Assembly (NCBI GenBank): GCA_029776225.1
Contig: JAKOTR010000091.1
Coordinates: forward strand, 1-64,000
Reading direction: 5' to 3'
Source: Acidobacteriota bacterium
Lineage (GTDB): Bacteria; Acidobacteriota; Terriglobia; Bryobacterales; Bryobacteraceae
Length of the DNA: 64,000 bases
The notes beneath the pieces were generated by a model. It did no database searches. It saw nothing but the letters and a program-made list of their open reading frames with translations, and had not been told where the DNA came from. Positions within the stretch are counted from its first letter, which is position 1. Each line of letters starts with the position of its first letter. Below are positions 19,252 to 27,860 of this stretch, one piece after another. A program made the translations under genes and the position numbers.

Positions 19252-20084
19252 AGACCAGCCTGCCGTGGAAGCTATGGGCACGCCAGGTGATGGCGATTCT
19301 GCGCATCGAACTGGCCAAGAATTTCAAACGGAAGCGGGCCATCCCGGTTTACGTGCTCGCCTTCTTGCCCTTTTTACTCTGGCAAACCCATTCGCTGGTC
19401 CACATCCGCGGCTGGCGCACGTGCAGCGGGAGCGAGGACCTCATGGTCTACGCAGGCGTCTTCCAGGTCTTCGTCCTGCGGCTGGCGATCTTCTTCAGCG
19501 CCGTGGCGATCTTCATGAATCTCTTTCGCGGCAAAATCGTCGAGAAAACGCTCCATTACTATTTCCTGGCGCCGGTGCGGAGGGAAGTGCTTGTGGTTGG
19601 AAAGTATCTTTCGGGAGTGGCGATGATGGTCATCGTGTTCGGGGCGGGCACGGCGCTTTCCTACCTGACCGCGGTGAACCACCTCAAGCTGACCGCCTCG
19701 CGCGCCGTCGTGCCCGCCGCGATGGCCGACCTTCCGGTTTACGTCGGAGTCACGGCGCTTGCGTGCCTCGGCTACGGCGCAGTCTTCCTCGTCACGGGGC
19801 TGTTATTCCGCAACCCCATCGTTCCGGCCGTCGCCATCCTGAGCTGGGAATCGATTATCGTCTTCCTGCCGGCTGTTCTGAAGAAATTCAGCGTGATTTT
19901 CTATCTGGAATCGCTCTGCCCGGTGAAAGTGCCCTTTCATGGACCGGGGCTTCTGTTCACCATCACGGCCGAGCCCACGCCGGCCTATCTCTCGGTTCCG
20001 GGGCTGATCCTGCTCACACTAGCTCTGCTGGCGCTGGCGGCCCTCCGCATTCGCAAGATGGAAATCAGCTACGGAACCGAGTAG
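19248..20084 (+). CDS. ABC transporter membrane subunit
   Basis: 278 residues with about six membrane segments (near 30-45, 75-92, 120-140, 160-185, 195-215 and 250-268). The region [31 protein letters not shown] is of the ABC-2 type; an 'L-pGPVRRE'-like loop before a long helix is the usual coupling element. It is translationally coupled to the ATPase upstream (ATGA at 19248). Its 3' end overlaps the convergent PEP-CTERM gene by 20 bases, so neither has room for a terminator between them. It completes the four-gene exporter 16528-20084. Confidence 0.8.
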   Translation: MKTSLPWKLWARQVMAILRIELAKNFKRKRAIPVYVLAFLPFLLWQTHSLVHIRGWRTCSGSEDLMVYAGVFQVFVLRLAIFFSAVAIFMNLFRGKIVEKTLHYYFLAPVRREVLVVGKYLSGVAMMVIVFGAGTALSYLTAVNHLKLTASRAVVPAAMADLPVYVGVTALACLGYGAVFLVTGLLFRNPIVPAVAILSWESIIVFLPAVLKKFSVIFYLESLCPVKVPFHGPGLLFTITAEPTPAYLSVPGLILLTLALLALAALRIRKMEISYGTE

Positions 20085-20802
20085 CGCGGAAGCGCATCAA
20101 CCCGGCGAATACGCCAAGCGCGCCGGCCAGGGTGAGCCAGGTCGAGGGCTCCGGGTTGGCGATTGTGACTTGCCCGGTGATGCCGGAGGTCTGCGCCGGT
20201 CCCAGGCCGCTGATCGATGGCAAGCTCACGGCCTGCTGCACCGTGTAGCCCGGCCCGATGCCAATGGTGAACCCCGCGCCCTGGTTCCACAGCCGGATCC
20301 GCGCGGCGCTGTTGTAGTTGCCCGCGTTTGCCCCGAAGAGCGCCTCGGAAACCTTCGGGTCAAGCGTGAGGAAAGCCGACAGCACCGCCACTTCGAGAGG
20401 CGAACGGCCTCCCGGCTGGAAAAGCCCGGGCATAACCAGCAGCGAACCTTCCGGCAGCCCCAGCAGTTCGGCGTTGGGGTCACGGAACGGCACGCTGATT
20501 TCGCCGTCCAGCGATTCGAGCCAGGCCTGGAACACATAGCCCTCGAAATACTGGAGCGTGGTGTTGGGAATGGAAACTGGCGGCGAGTCCGGACGGAGTC
20601 CGATGACGTGGAGCCCGATCTGAGTGGGGTAAGGGGAGTACCCCGGGTTGTTCAGCCCGTAATTCCAGATTCCGAACTCGACGGTGAGGCTCGCGCCGGT
20701 GTGCACCCATGCGGTGGGGTCGCCGGTCACGTCAAGTCGATCCGCCAGTACCGGCAGCGACGCTACCGGGAGCAATAGAAGCAGAGTGGCAAGTGGCTTC
20801 AT
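20065..20802 (-). CDS. PEP-CTERM sorting-signal protein (exosortase substrate)
   Basis: 245 residues with a signal peptide (about 1-20, ending VLADRL). The body is beta-rich and has no recognised catalytic motif. The last 30 residues form a textbook PEP-CTERM signal: NPEPSTWLTLAG at about 216-227, a hydrophobic segment (ALGVFAGLM) and a basic tail (RFRATRFRS). Proteins with this tail are processed by exosortase at the inner membrane, so the exosortase at 3601-4488 is the likely enzyme although it lies 16 kb away. The 3' end overlaps the exporter gene by 20 bases. Function outside the cell is unknown. Confidence 0.9.
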   Translation of the reverse strand: MKPLATLLLLLPVASLPVLADRLDVTGDPTAWVHTGASLTVEFGIWNYGLNNPGYSPYPTQIGLHVIGLRPDSPPVSIPNTTLQYFEGYVFQAWLESLDGEISVPFRDPNAELLGLPEGSLLVMPGLFQPGGRSPLEVAVLSAFLTLDPKVSEALFGANAGNYNSAARIRLWNQGAGFTIGIGPGYTVQQAVSLPSISGLGPAQTSGITGQVTIANPEPSTWLTLAGALGVFAGLMRFRATRFRS

Positions 20803-20909
20803 GCGTTCAGGTTCAGTCTAATACCCGATCCCGGAAGTCAGAATACACCTTTTCTCACAATCTTGTTGGGATGAAAGTACTAGAACCGATACCCGCGCAC
20901 GCGCGCTTC

Positions 20910-21137
20910 TCAACCCGCCGGCGCCCGCCGGTTCAGCGCTTCCCGGATGGCCGCCACCGAGATCAGCTCGGGAATTTCGTCGGCCTCAAAGGCGACTCCG
21001 AAACGCTCCTCGAGCGCCATGATGAGGCTGAGATGCCGGACGGAGTCCCAGCTCGTGATGGTCTCTACGGAGTCCTTGTCGGAAATCGACCGGACCTCGA
21101 GCACATCCAGGAACACCTGTTTCAAGTCTTCGCGCAT
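20910..21137 (-). CDS. Acyl carrier protein
   Basis: 75 residues, starting ATG at 21137 and overlapping the end of the FkbH-like gene by 16 bases. The sequence has the four-helix carrier-protein pattern, with DSV in SWDSVRHLSLIM near residue 31; Ser32 is the expected phosphopantetheine site. FALE-type spacing (MALEERFGVAFEADEIPEL) follows. A longer open frame continues upstream but is a shadow of the FkbH gene. The adjacent FkbH-like protein would load this carrier, by family analogy with a glyceryl unit from 1,3-bisphosphoglycerate. No ketosynthase is near, so the acyl group is probably passed to a sugar or lipid rather than a polyketide. Confidence 0.88.
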   Translation of the reverse strand: MREDLKQVFLDVLEVRSISDKDSVETITSWDSVRHLSLIMALEERFGVAFEADEIPELISVAAIREALNRRAPAG

Positions 21138-22939
21138 GCTTCGGTCAGCTCCCCGCTGATCGTGATCCACTCCGGGCACCCGGTTCGGCTGTCGAGCGTT
21201 TTCGCCCACGTGGCGCCGCGCTCGTCTTCGGCCTCCAGAGCGAAGCCGTGCTGCCTGTAGAACTCGCGGCAGGGGCCGTTCTTGGCCGTCGGCAGATACT
21301 CGCCCTTGAGCAGGCGCGCTCCGCGAGCAAGCGCCCGCCCCTCGAGAAAATGCAGAATCGCGGTCTCGAGCGTTCGCCCGATTACCCGGCAGCTCATCAG
21401 CAGCGTGTCGATAATGCAGGTGCTTCCGTCGAAATCCAAGAGCGCCACGGCGATGAGGCCGTGGTCGCCGTGGATGTCCGAAGCGCGGAAGCCCCACAGC
21501 TCCGAGCCGCCGGCGATACGTTCCATCAGCGTGTTCCGGTCGTGCCGCCGCGTCGTAAGATTGAACTGGTTCGTCTTCCGTATGAGCTGGACGATGCGGT
21601 CGAAATTGCGTTCCCCGCACGGCTCCGGCGCCAGCACGGTTTTCAGCGACCGGTAGAACGACTCCAAATCGGTCGCCGCCGCGGCCATCCGCTCCTGCTT
21701 CTCCCTCAACTGATAGAGTTCCGCCCGCCGCCTGTCCTCCTCGGAAAGCTTGAGCTGGTCAAAATCCTCCAACTTCCAAAGAAAGGCGGCAAACCGTTCC
21801 GGTTGCGCCGGCATCTGGTAGGCGCGTACGGCTGGGCAGGCCATCCGGACCAGGTCGACTTCCGCCGGGTTGTCGTCCAGGAATACCAGGCTGTCCAGGC
21901 CGATATTCAGCTTCCGGGCAATCCGTTCCAGCGATTCCGGCTTCGGATTCCAGTGGACCTCCCAGGCGGCAATGTGCTCGGGGCGCAGCGGCATGTCGTC
22001 GCGGACCCGAAAGGCCTCCTCCACAAGCGGCCAGTCGTTCTTGCTGGCGACGGCCAGCAGAATGCCGCGGCTGCGCAGCGCCAGGAGCGCGCGTTGGAAA
22101 TCGGCGTAAGCCCCGGCGGGGTACTCCGTCCCGGCGCACCGGATCCCCTGCGGGCCGGCATCGCCCAGAATGCCGCCCCAAACGGTATTGTCCAGGTCGA
22201 AAACCACGCACTTGGCTGCCGGGCGCCGCAGCGCGGCCAGGCAGCGCGCCAGGTTAGCCGCAAGGATCGGGAATTTTTTTGGATTGATGCCAACCCGCGC
22301 CAGGTACCAGAAGCGCAGGTCGCGCCAGCCCGTCAGACCGTCGGCGCATGCCGCCTGCGCCACCGCGGGAACAAAAACGCCTTCCACGGCGGACGCGGCA
22401 CGCCGCAGACCCGCGTTCAGCTCCATGGTCCAGTCGAAGAGCGCCGCCCCAGCCGGACCGCCGGCGCTCACCGCCGGCGGAATGAAGTCGTGCACGAACA
22501 CGGCCGCCGGGCTGCGCTTGCGCCATGCTGCGAGCAGCGCCTGGAAGCCTTCCAGCCACTCCGAAAGCGAGGGCAGGCCGGAGGCCTCCGCCGCCGAGAT
22601 CCCCGGGAAGGTGCTCTCCAGATCCAGCGAAATCAGCACGGCGTCGGGGCGAAAGCTTTCAAGCCCGCTTCCCGAGGCCAGCAGTTCCTGGCGGTACTGG
22701 TCGTAGCCGGCCTGGTAAAACACCGGCCTGAATCCCCGGCGCGCGCACTCCACCTCCAGAGCCGTCTCGATCTCGAACGTGTGGTTGGAAAGCACCGCCA
22801 CCCGGAGTTCCGGCATCCCCGGCGCGGCCTCCCGAAGCTTCCTTGCGGCAGCCGCGTACTCCGACAGACAAGGATTTGAGTCAAGCCCCTCGAAGATTTG
22901 GCCCAGAGCATCCATCGAGTTCTGAACAAATCTTAACAT
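21122..22939 (-). CDS. FkbH-like HAD-IIIC protein with C-terminal GNAT-type domain
   Basis: 605 residues. The N-terminal part (about 1-230) resembles the SGNH/GDSL-like leader of FkbH proteins. The HAD core begins at about 235 with CVVFDLDNTVWGGILGD, where both aspartates of DxDxT/V are present. The C-terminal part (about 430-605) has a GNAT-like pattern (LETAILHFLEGRALARGA, then FYRQHGF). FkbH enzymes move a glyceryl group from 1,3-bisphosphoglycerate to an acyl carrier protein. The ACP gene overlaps its 3' end by 16 bases and a polysaccharide deacetylase gene overlaps its 5' end by 7 bases, so all three form one operon. A role in decorating an exopolysaccharide or lipid is likely; no polyketide synthase is present. 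Confidence 0.87.
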   Translation of the reverse strand: MLRFVQNSMDALGQIFEGLDSNPCLSEYAAAARKLREAAPGMPELRVAVLSNHTFEIETALEVECARRGFRPVFYQAGYDQYRQELLASGSGLESFRPDAVLISLDLESTFPGISAAEASGLPSLSEWLEGFQALLAAWRKRSPAAVFVHDFIPPAVSAGGPAGAALFDWTMELNAGLRRAASAVEGVFVPAVAQAACADGLTGWRDLRFWYLARVGINPKKFPILAANLARCLAALRRPAAKCVVFDLDNTVWGGILGDAGPQGIRCAGTEYPAGAYADFQRALLALRSRGILLAVASKNDWPLVEEAFRVRDDMPLRPEHIAAWEVHWNPKPESLERIARKLNIGLDSLVFLDDNPAEVDLVRMACPAVRAYQMPAQPERFAAFLWKLEDFDQLKLSEEDRRRAELYQLREKQERMAAAATDLESFYRSLKTVLAPEPCGERNFDRIVQLIRKTNQFNLTTRRHDRNTLMERIAGGSELWGFRASDIHGDHGLIAVALLDFDGSTCIIDTLLMSCRVIGRTLETAILHFLEGRALARGARLLKGEYLPTAKNGPCREFYRQHGFALEAEDERGATWAKTLDSRTGCPEWITISGELTEACAKT

Positions 22940-23922
22940 ACGGAGCCGTTGCCCGCCCTCAGCCCGGCCAGGTACTCCTGGAAGAACCGGGAGGGATAGG
23001 TCGGATCCGCCGGAATTCGCTTTAACATCAATAAATTACAGCCAGGGTAATTCAGTCCTTCCACGGTGACAACACCTGTTTGAAAACTCGATTCTCTGAC
23101 CCGTTCCAAGGCCCGGTCGCCGACGTCTTCGCACCGGCCATTGGGGTAACAGAAATGAATCGCGGGCCTGCCGGTTTCCTCCTCGATGCGGCGCCGCGAG
23201 CCGTCGATTTCGTCGCGCAGGCGCTCGTCGTCGCCGATCCGGGAGAGGATAGGATGAGTCCGGGTGTGCGGGCCGAATTCGACGCCGCGGGCGGCCATCT
23301 CGCGGACGCTCTCCCAGGCGAGCGGGGCGTACTCCGGCGGCGGCTCCTCCGGGATCGTCGTCTTCAGGAGCCGGGGGAGTTCGGCGATCAGGCGGACGCG
23401 ATCCTCGTCTGGCATCCGCTTGGCAGCCTCGCGAACAGCCTTGGCCGCCCACTCGCGCTCTTCCAGCGACTCCAGCCGGACCACGATGGAATTTCCCGGA
23501 GAGAACACGATCTCCGCCGTCTTCACACCGGCGTGCTTGAAGGCATACCGGATCTGATCCGCCCACAGCCAGCAGCGGCCGTCCAAGAAATCCGTCACCA
23601 GGTATACGGTGACCGGGATGCCGTAGGACGCGAATACCGGTTCGGCGAACTCGTAAAAATCCCGGTAGCCGTCGTCGACCGTGACCGCGAGGGCGTTCGG
23701 CGGAAGGCTCATGTCTTCCCTCCAGGAACGCGCCACCTCGGTCAGCGACACCGGGTGGTAGTACTTCCGGATGTGCGCGCAGCAGCTTTCCAAAATGGCG
23801 CGCGAGCGGACCCCCGGGAAACGGTGATACATGAGAATGCGGAGGCCTTTGCGCGTCAGAGCGCGTGCGAGGTGAAGCCCGCCCGCGGAGTGAAACGCTT
23901 CCCGGGCAAAAGCTTTCAGCAT
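22933..23922 (-). CDS. Polysaccharide deacetylase (NodB-type, CE4)
   Basis: 329 residues. The NodB core is seen as AVTVDDGYRDFYEF (the catalytic aspartate pair, about residues 78-91), then GPHTRTHPILSRI (metal-binding histidines, about 218-230) and IHFCYPNGRCED (about 255-266). The usual FDDG is DDGY here, a common variant. It removes N-acetyl groups from a polysaccharide. I see no strong signal peptide, so it may act on cytoplasmic precursors or be exported by another route. The start is the ATG at 23922, and its 3' end overlaps the FkbH-like gene. It is probably in the same operon as the FkbH/ACP pair. Confidence 0.88.
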   Translation of the reverse strand: MLKAFAREAFHSAGGLHLARALTRKGLRILMYHRFPGVRSRAILESCCAHIRKYYHPVSLTEVARSWREDMSLPPNALAVTVDDGYRDFYEFAEPVFASYGIPVTVYLVTDFLDGRCWLWADQIRYAFKHAGVKTAEIVFSPGNSIVVRLESLEEREWAAKAVREAAKRMPDEDRVRLIAELPRLLKTTIPEEPPPEYAPLAWESVREMAARGVEFGPHTRTHPILSRIGDDERLRDEIDGSRRRIEEETGRPAIHFCYPNGRCEDVGDRALERVRESSFQTGVVTVEGLNYPGCNLLMLKRIPADPTYPSRFFQEYLAGLRAGNGSVC

Positions 23923-24115
23923 GTCACCTCCCGGAAACGGACACAGTGGGGTCCCAGAAGAGAAACAGCATCCCCGCCCCAGATGTAGTTATTTTAATAC
24001 ACCCGGGATGGCCGCCTCACGCGTGCGTGCCAAATCGCCCCGTCCCAGTTGCGCACACGAGCACGGGCGTGCGCGGGCGATACAGAATTGCGCGTTCCCT
24101 CGGGCGAGAGCGAGA

Positions 24116-25324
24116 CTACGCGTGCACACTATTACTGTTGTAGTCGATACACACGGTCCGTCCCCCGTTCAGGATCGACAACCGTCCCGCCTCGATCACC
24201 AGTTCGTTGTACCGGCTGTTGGCCGGGGTCGCCATCAAACCGTCCCGATCGATCGAGGCAAGGATTTCCCGGCGCCGCTCCACCGACTTTTCGGCCGCGA
24301 GATGGATGGCCGCTTCCACGATGTACTCCACCGAACGGTAACCGTAGCCCACGGGAACCAGGCCAGAGCCCCCCATGTCCACGTACTGGAAGTAATCGGG
24401 GCTGGGCTCGGCGTATTCGGGAGGGTCGATGTAGGCGTATTTCAGCCCGCGGTACTGGTCCGAGTGCGAGATCAGCGCGCCCGCGCCCGCGCCGGCGCAA
24501 TACATCGTCAAACCCTGGGTGTTGGTTCCGGGGGCGATATCCGGAAAACCAAGGGCGTTCTGCACGTTGAGGCAGGCGCCGTTATTCCAGATCACGCGCG
24601 CGTCGGTCCAGAGGAAGCCCTCGTTGCCGTTGGGGTAGCGGTCGCGAATGCCATAGACGCTGACCGAAACCGGCAGCAGCCCGGTGATGAAGTGAACCAG
24701 GTCCACGTAGTGGCAGCCGATATAGGTGAATGCGTCGGAGTTCTCGACGGTACACCAGTTCTGGAAATTCGACTCCCTGTAGTACCATTTCTCGAGCAGG
24801 CAGGCGGTCCCGAGCCGGAACTCGCCAAAGCGGCCTTCGCGATAGCGGCGGCGCGCCATCAGGCTGCGGTCGTCGAACCGCTTGTGATACTCGATGCCGA
24901 CCAGCAGGCCTCGCTCGCGGGCCTTCCGCTCGATGATCTCCGCCTCGGCCGCTTTGAGCACCAGCGGTTTCACCGTGCAGACGTGCTGGCCGGCGTCGAG
25001 CGCCGCCATGATGACGTCATAGTGCAGTTGATCGGGCACAGCCACCACGACGATGTTGCCGGGCGGCATGCCGACGATCACCTCGCGGAACAGGTCGGGG
25101 TGGCTCTCCTCCGGTGGCGTGGAAAGGTCCGGGTAGGAGCGGAAGGACTGCCCGGGGAACGCGCGGCCCAGGATTTCCGAATTGGCCAGCTCGCGCAGCG
25201 GCGCGGAACTCAGCGAGCAGACCGCGATTTCCCCAATCCGCCCGCGGCGCTGCATGTGATACAGGGAGGGCAGGATCTGATCGTGTGTGATCATGCCCCC
25301 GCCGATTACAGTGACTTGGGTCAT
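24116..25324 (-). CDS. Gfo/Idh/MocA-family oxidoreductase
   Basis: 402 residues. The N-terminal Rossmann fold has VTVIGGGMI, followed by VVVAVPDQLHYD, and the family's substrate-side Lys appears in CTVKPLVLKA in place of the usual EKP (Glu absent). The C-terminal beta-sheet domain has YIGCHYVDLVHFITGL, with the conserved His of the family. It probably oxidises or reduces a sugar or inositol with NAD(P). Its start overlaps the upstream aminotransferase (TCAT, 4 bases). A ketone made by this enzyme could be the substrate of the aminotransferase, giving an amino sugar or amino polyol; this is inference. Confidence 0.87.
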   Translation of the reverse strand: MTQVTVIGGGMITHDQILPSLYHMQRRGRIGEIAVCSLSSAPLRELANSEILGRAFPGQSFRSYPDLSTPPEESHPDLFREVIVGMPPGNIVVVAVPDQLHYDVIMAALDAGQHVCTVKPLVLKAAEAEIIERKARERGLLVGIEYHKRFDDRSLMARRRYREGRFGEFRLGTACLLEKWYYRESNFQNWCTVENSDAFTYIGCHYVDLVHFITGLLPVSVSVYGIRDRYPNGNEGFLWTDARVIWNNGACLNVQNALGFPDIAPGTNTQGLTMYCAGAGAGALISHSDQYRGLKYAYIDPPEYAEPSPDYFQYVDMGGSGLVPVGYGYRSVEYIVEAAIHLAAEKSVERRREILASIDRDGLMATPANSRYNELVIEAGRLSILNGGRTVCIDYNSNSVHA

Positions 25325-26703
25325 TGGGCGTTCACCTCCCGGCAGGCGAGAGCTTCGGCGAAGGCCTCCTCAAAACCGGCCAGACTGTCGCGGAGAGCGT
25401 CTGCGGTGATGATCAGGGGCGGGCAGATCTTGATCGTGGAGCCGCCATAGCCGACAGGACTGAACATCAGCACGCCCTTTTCGACCGAGCGCCGCACGAC
25501 GTCCCAGGCAAGGTCGCCGTCCGGCTCGCGGGTGTTGGGTTTGACGCATATGACTCCCGCGACCAGTCCCTTGCCGCCCACAAAGCCGATCTCCGGGAAT
25601 CGCGACTTCAGGCCCTGGAGCTCCTGGTGCAGAAGCGCCCCGGTACGCGCCGCCTTCTCCGGCAGCTTCTCCGAAACCACCAGGTCGATGGATGCCAGCG
25701 CGGCGGCGCAGCAGACCGGGTTGCCCGTGTGCGTGGAGGTCATGCTGCCGGGCGGGAACAGGTCCATCACATCGGCGCGTCCAGCCACGGCCGAGATGGG
25801 CAGCGAACTCGAGATGCCCTTGCCGAAACAGGCGAGGTCGGGAACGATTCCGTAGTGTTCAAAACCCCACAGGGTCCCGGTGCGCCCGAAGCCGGCCTGC
25901 ACTTCATCCAGTACCAGCAATACGTTGTGCCCGGTGCACCAATCGCGCAAGGACTGCATGTACTCCCGCGGGGCGAAACACGCGGAGCCGCCCTGGTACG
26001 TCTCCATCACCACTCCGGCCACGTTGCGCGGCTCCACGCCGATTTCAAACAACTGGCGCTCGAAAGAATCAAACGAGGTGTCCTCAGTCCAGAAGCCGTC
26101 CGGGAAAGTCACCTGGACGAAGCCGGGGTCGAGATTGATGATCCACTCCTTCAGGCTCGGGATGCCGCCCGCCTGCTGCGCGCCGAGCGTGCGGCCGTGG
26201 AACGCCTTGTCGTAGGACACGATCACATGCTTGGACCGACCGCCATGCCGCACGCCATGGGTGCGGCACAACTTGATGGCGCACTCGACGGCTTCCGATC
26301 CGGTCGTCAGCAGGAAAACCTTGGAAAGCGGCTCGGGCAGCAGGGAGGCGAGGCGCTCGACGAGCCGCGCCCGGATCTCGCTCGGGAAGCAGTAGTTGGT
26401 GAGCAGCCGGCCGGCGGCTTCGGCGACAGCGGAGGCGATCTCCGCGCGCCCGTGGCCGGCATTGGTAATAAGCACCCCGCTGGACCAGTCGATCCAGCAA
26501 TTGCCGTAGGGGTCATAGACCTGGAAACCTTCGGCGCGGTCCCAGATCACGGGAGGCTGGCCCCGCATGGAGCGGGGCTCGTAGCGGGCCAGTTTTTCAA
26601 GCAAAGGTATCGATTCGGGTACGGGGAAGGGGGTCGCAATGCGGCGGAAGCGCGTTTCTACAGGAGGTATCTCCTTGGGGACAAGAGCGTATTCCTTCGA
26701 CAT
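25321..26703 (-). CDS. Class III pyridoxal-phosphate aminotransferase
   Basis: 460 residues, usual class III length. VLLVLDEVQAGFGRTG carries the Asp that binds the PLP pyridine nitrogen, and LACFGKGISSSLPISAV the Schiff-base lysine. HTGNPVCCAAALASI and LTTGSEAVECAIKL are also family landmarks. Members include 4-aminobutyrate, acetylornithine and amino-sugar transaminases, and the substrate is not decided by the sequence. It is followed directly by the Gfo/Idh/MocA gene (4-base overlap), so a paired dehydrogenation-transamination step is plausible. Its promoter should lie in the 26704-26800 region. Confidence 0.9.
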   Translation of the reverse strand: MSKEYALVPKEIPPVETRFRRIATPFPVPESIPLLEKLARYEPRSMRGQPPVIWDRAEGFQVYDPYGNCWIDWSSGVLITNAGHGRAEIASAVAEAAGRLLTNYCFPSEIRARLVERLASLLPEPLSKVFLLTTGSEAVECAIKLCRTHGVRHGGRSKHVIVSYDKAFHGRTLGAQQAGGIPSLKEWIINLDPGFVQVTFPDGFWTEDTSFDSFERQLFEIGVEPRNVAGVVMETYQGGSACFAPREYMQSLRDWCTGHNVLLVLDEVQAGFGRTGTLWGFEHYGIVPDLACFGKGISSSLPISAVAGRADVMDLFPPGSMTSTHTGNPVCCAAALASIDLVVSEKLPEKAARTGALLHQELQGLKSRFPEIGFVGGKGLVAGVICVKPNTREPDGDLAWDVVRRSVEKGVLMFSPVGYGGSTIKICPPLIITADALRDSLAGFEEAFAEALACREVNAQ

Positions 26704-26781
26704 GCTGGTTTCATTCTAGAGGATCGTGCAGCGCGGAGCGCACATTGAAAATAAGGAAGGCTTTCCCCGTCGCTCGAATCA

Positions 26782-26810
26782 TTGACTTGTGTTAATCTGC
26801 TAGCTATTTT
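26782..26810 (+). promoter_or_regulatory. Sigma-70-like promoter
   Basis: TTGACT (26782-26787) and TATTTT (26805-26810) are 17 bases apart. The only coding signal downstream is the glycosyltransferase remnant at about 26926-27180, so this may be a surviving promoter of a dead gene, or serve slyD. Confidence 0.4.
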
Positions 26811-26925
26811 GAAGTTAACAGACGTGTACGGGACGCTGCTCAGAAGGGGTCAGGGTCGGCGCAGCAGCGACCGGCCGGCCGCTCTGGGCGAGGTACTCCA
26901 CGTAGCCAGGTTTGCCGGGTTGAGT

Positions 26926-27180
26926 ACGCAGATCGGCATCGACGGAGGTTGCTGGACTAACAGACGCGGCCATGGCCGCTTTCTGCGCGAGATGCTGGAG
27001 GCGCTTGCAGCAAAGGATCGCGAAAACTACGCCGCGAAGGCGCCAAAGCGGCGGCCATCAAGAGCGCGCTCGACGATCCGCTGCTGGCCGCCGAATTGTC
27101 CAGACGGCAGCTCGAAGGGGCGGCCTACTTTCCGTGCCGACGCGCCGTTCGGTAGGTGTGGTGCCGCAATGCCGGATGCT
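26926..27180 (+). pseudogene. Decayed glycosyltransferase (GT4) remnant
   Basis: In one frame, from about 26926, the translation is STQIGIDGGCWTNRRGHGRF followed by LREMLEALAA, the classic N-terminal motif of GT4 glycosyltransferases (IGID..W.N.RG.GRF.R.L). The coding pattern then breaks. About 60 bases later a second frame reads SALDDPLLAAELSRRQLEGA to a stop near 27157, resembling the tail of such enzymes. No start codon with a ribosome site precedes the first fragment. The whole is about 85 codons against 350-400 for the family. I read it as a gene that lost its middle and its frame. Nearby glycosyltransferases (53979-58947) could be the source. Confidence 0.5.
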
Positions 27181-27266
27181 CTCCCGAGAAATCTTTGACC
27201 GTGTGCTTTGACTTCAACCCGACGATTCTGGGACTATTGAAAAAACCTTAAAAAAGGGGAAAACCC

Positions 27267-27701
27267 ATGGAAAAAGCCAAACGGGGCGACACCGTGAGGG
27301 TTCATTATACCGGCAGCCTGGAAGACGGCACCGTTTTCGATACGTCGCGGGGCGGTGAGCCTCTGGAATTCACGATCGGAGCCGGTGAGATTATTCCGGG
27401 GTTCGAGGAAGCGGTCATCGGGATGACGCCCGGTGAAAGCAAACGGAAACTGGTGCCAGCGAAGGATGCGTACGGGCTGGCGCGGCCGGAAAGAACGGTG
27501 CAGGTGGACCGGGACATGATTCCCGGCGAGCTGCAACTGTTCGTCGGCCAGGAGCTGGAGATTGAAGACCAGCACGGGCGGGTAACTAACGTTGTGGTGA
27601 AAGAGCTCACGGATAAGACAGTGACACTCGACGGCAACCATCCGCTGGCCGGCAAGGATCTGCAGTTTCAAATTGAACTGGTAGAAATCGTATCCGCGTG
27701 A
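27267..27701 (+). CDS. slyD: FKBP-type peptidyl-prolyl isomerase, SlyD-like
   Basis: 144 residues. The FKBP domain begins VRVHYTGSLEDGTVFDTS and includes GAGEIIPGFEEAVIGM (active-site region). The insert-in-flap chaperone domain of SlyD proteins lies at about residues 70-125 (LQLFVGQELEIEDQHGRVTNV and onward), and the FKBP fold closes with LQFQIELVEI. It speeds cis-trans proline isomerisation and holds unfolded chains. The His/Cys-rich metal tail of E. coli SlyD is absent, as in many short relatives. Start supported by AAAGGGG just upstream. It is a stand-alone gene followed by a GC hairpin at 27726. Confidence 0.92.
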   Translation: MEKAKRGDTVRVHYTGSLEDGTVFDTSRGGEPLEFTIGAGEIIPGFEEAVIGMTPGESKRKLVPAKDAYGLARPERTVQVDRDMIPGELQLFVGQELEIEDQHGRVTNVVVKELTDKTVTLDGNHPLAGKDLQFQIELVEIVSA

Positions 27702-27725
27702 GCCGGTGTGAAGCCGGGTATGGAG

Positions 27726-27745
27726 GGGCGCCACAGAGGGCGCCC
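27726..27745 (+). terminator. GC-rich hairpin after slyD
   Basis: GGGCGCC (27726-27732), loop of six bases, GGCGCCC (27739-27745). There is no T-run, so it may stop transcription weakly or only protect the mRNA end. Confidence 0.4.
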
Positions 27746-27825
27746 ATGGAGGACATCGAAGTAGCTTTCTGTCAAGGTAGTGGGGGCCGAGAACAAATCC
27801 TCTCATACTCTTCGCCGTTAAGTAC

Positions 27826-27854
27826 TTGACAGTATCAATGACAAACCCTATACT
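27826..27854 (+). promoter_or_regulatory. Near-consensus sigma-70 promoter
   Basis: TTGACA at 27826-27831, then 17 bases, then TATACT at 27849-27854. The predicted transcription start, about 7 bases on, falls at or next to the GTG at 27861 that opens the following frame, so the transcript may be leaderless. Confidence 0.75.
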
Positions 27855-27860
27855 GATCGC

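Noticed and set aside
21138-21620. N-terminal extension of the ACP frame
   Set aside because: It lies inside the FkbH gene in another frame and reads as noise until the ATG at 21137.
26782-27198. Full 138-aa reading of the glycosyltransferase remnant as a real gene
   Set aside because: Only the part from about residue 48 looks like protein, and it loses the family pattern after 30 residues, so it is treated as a pseudogene.
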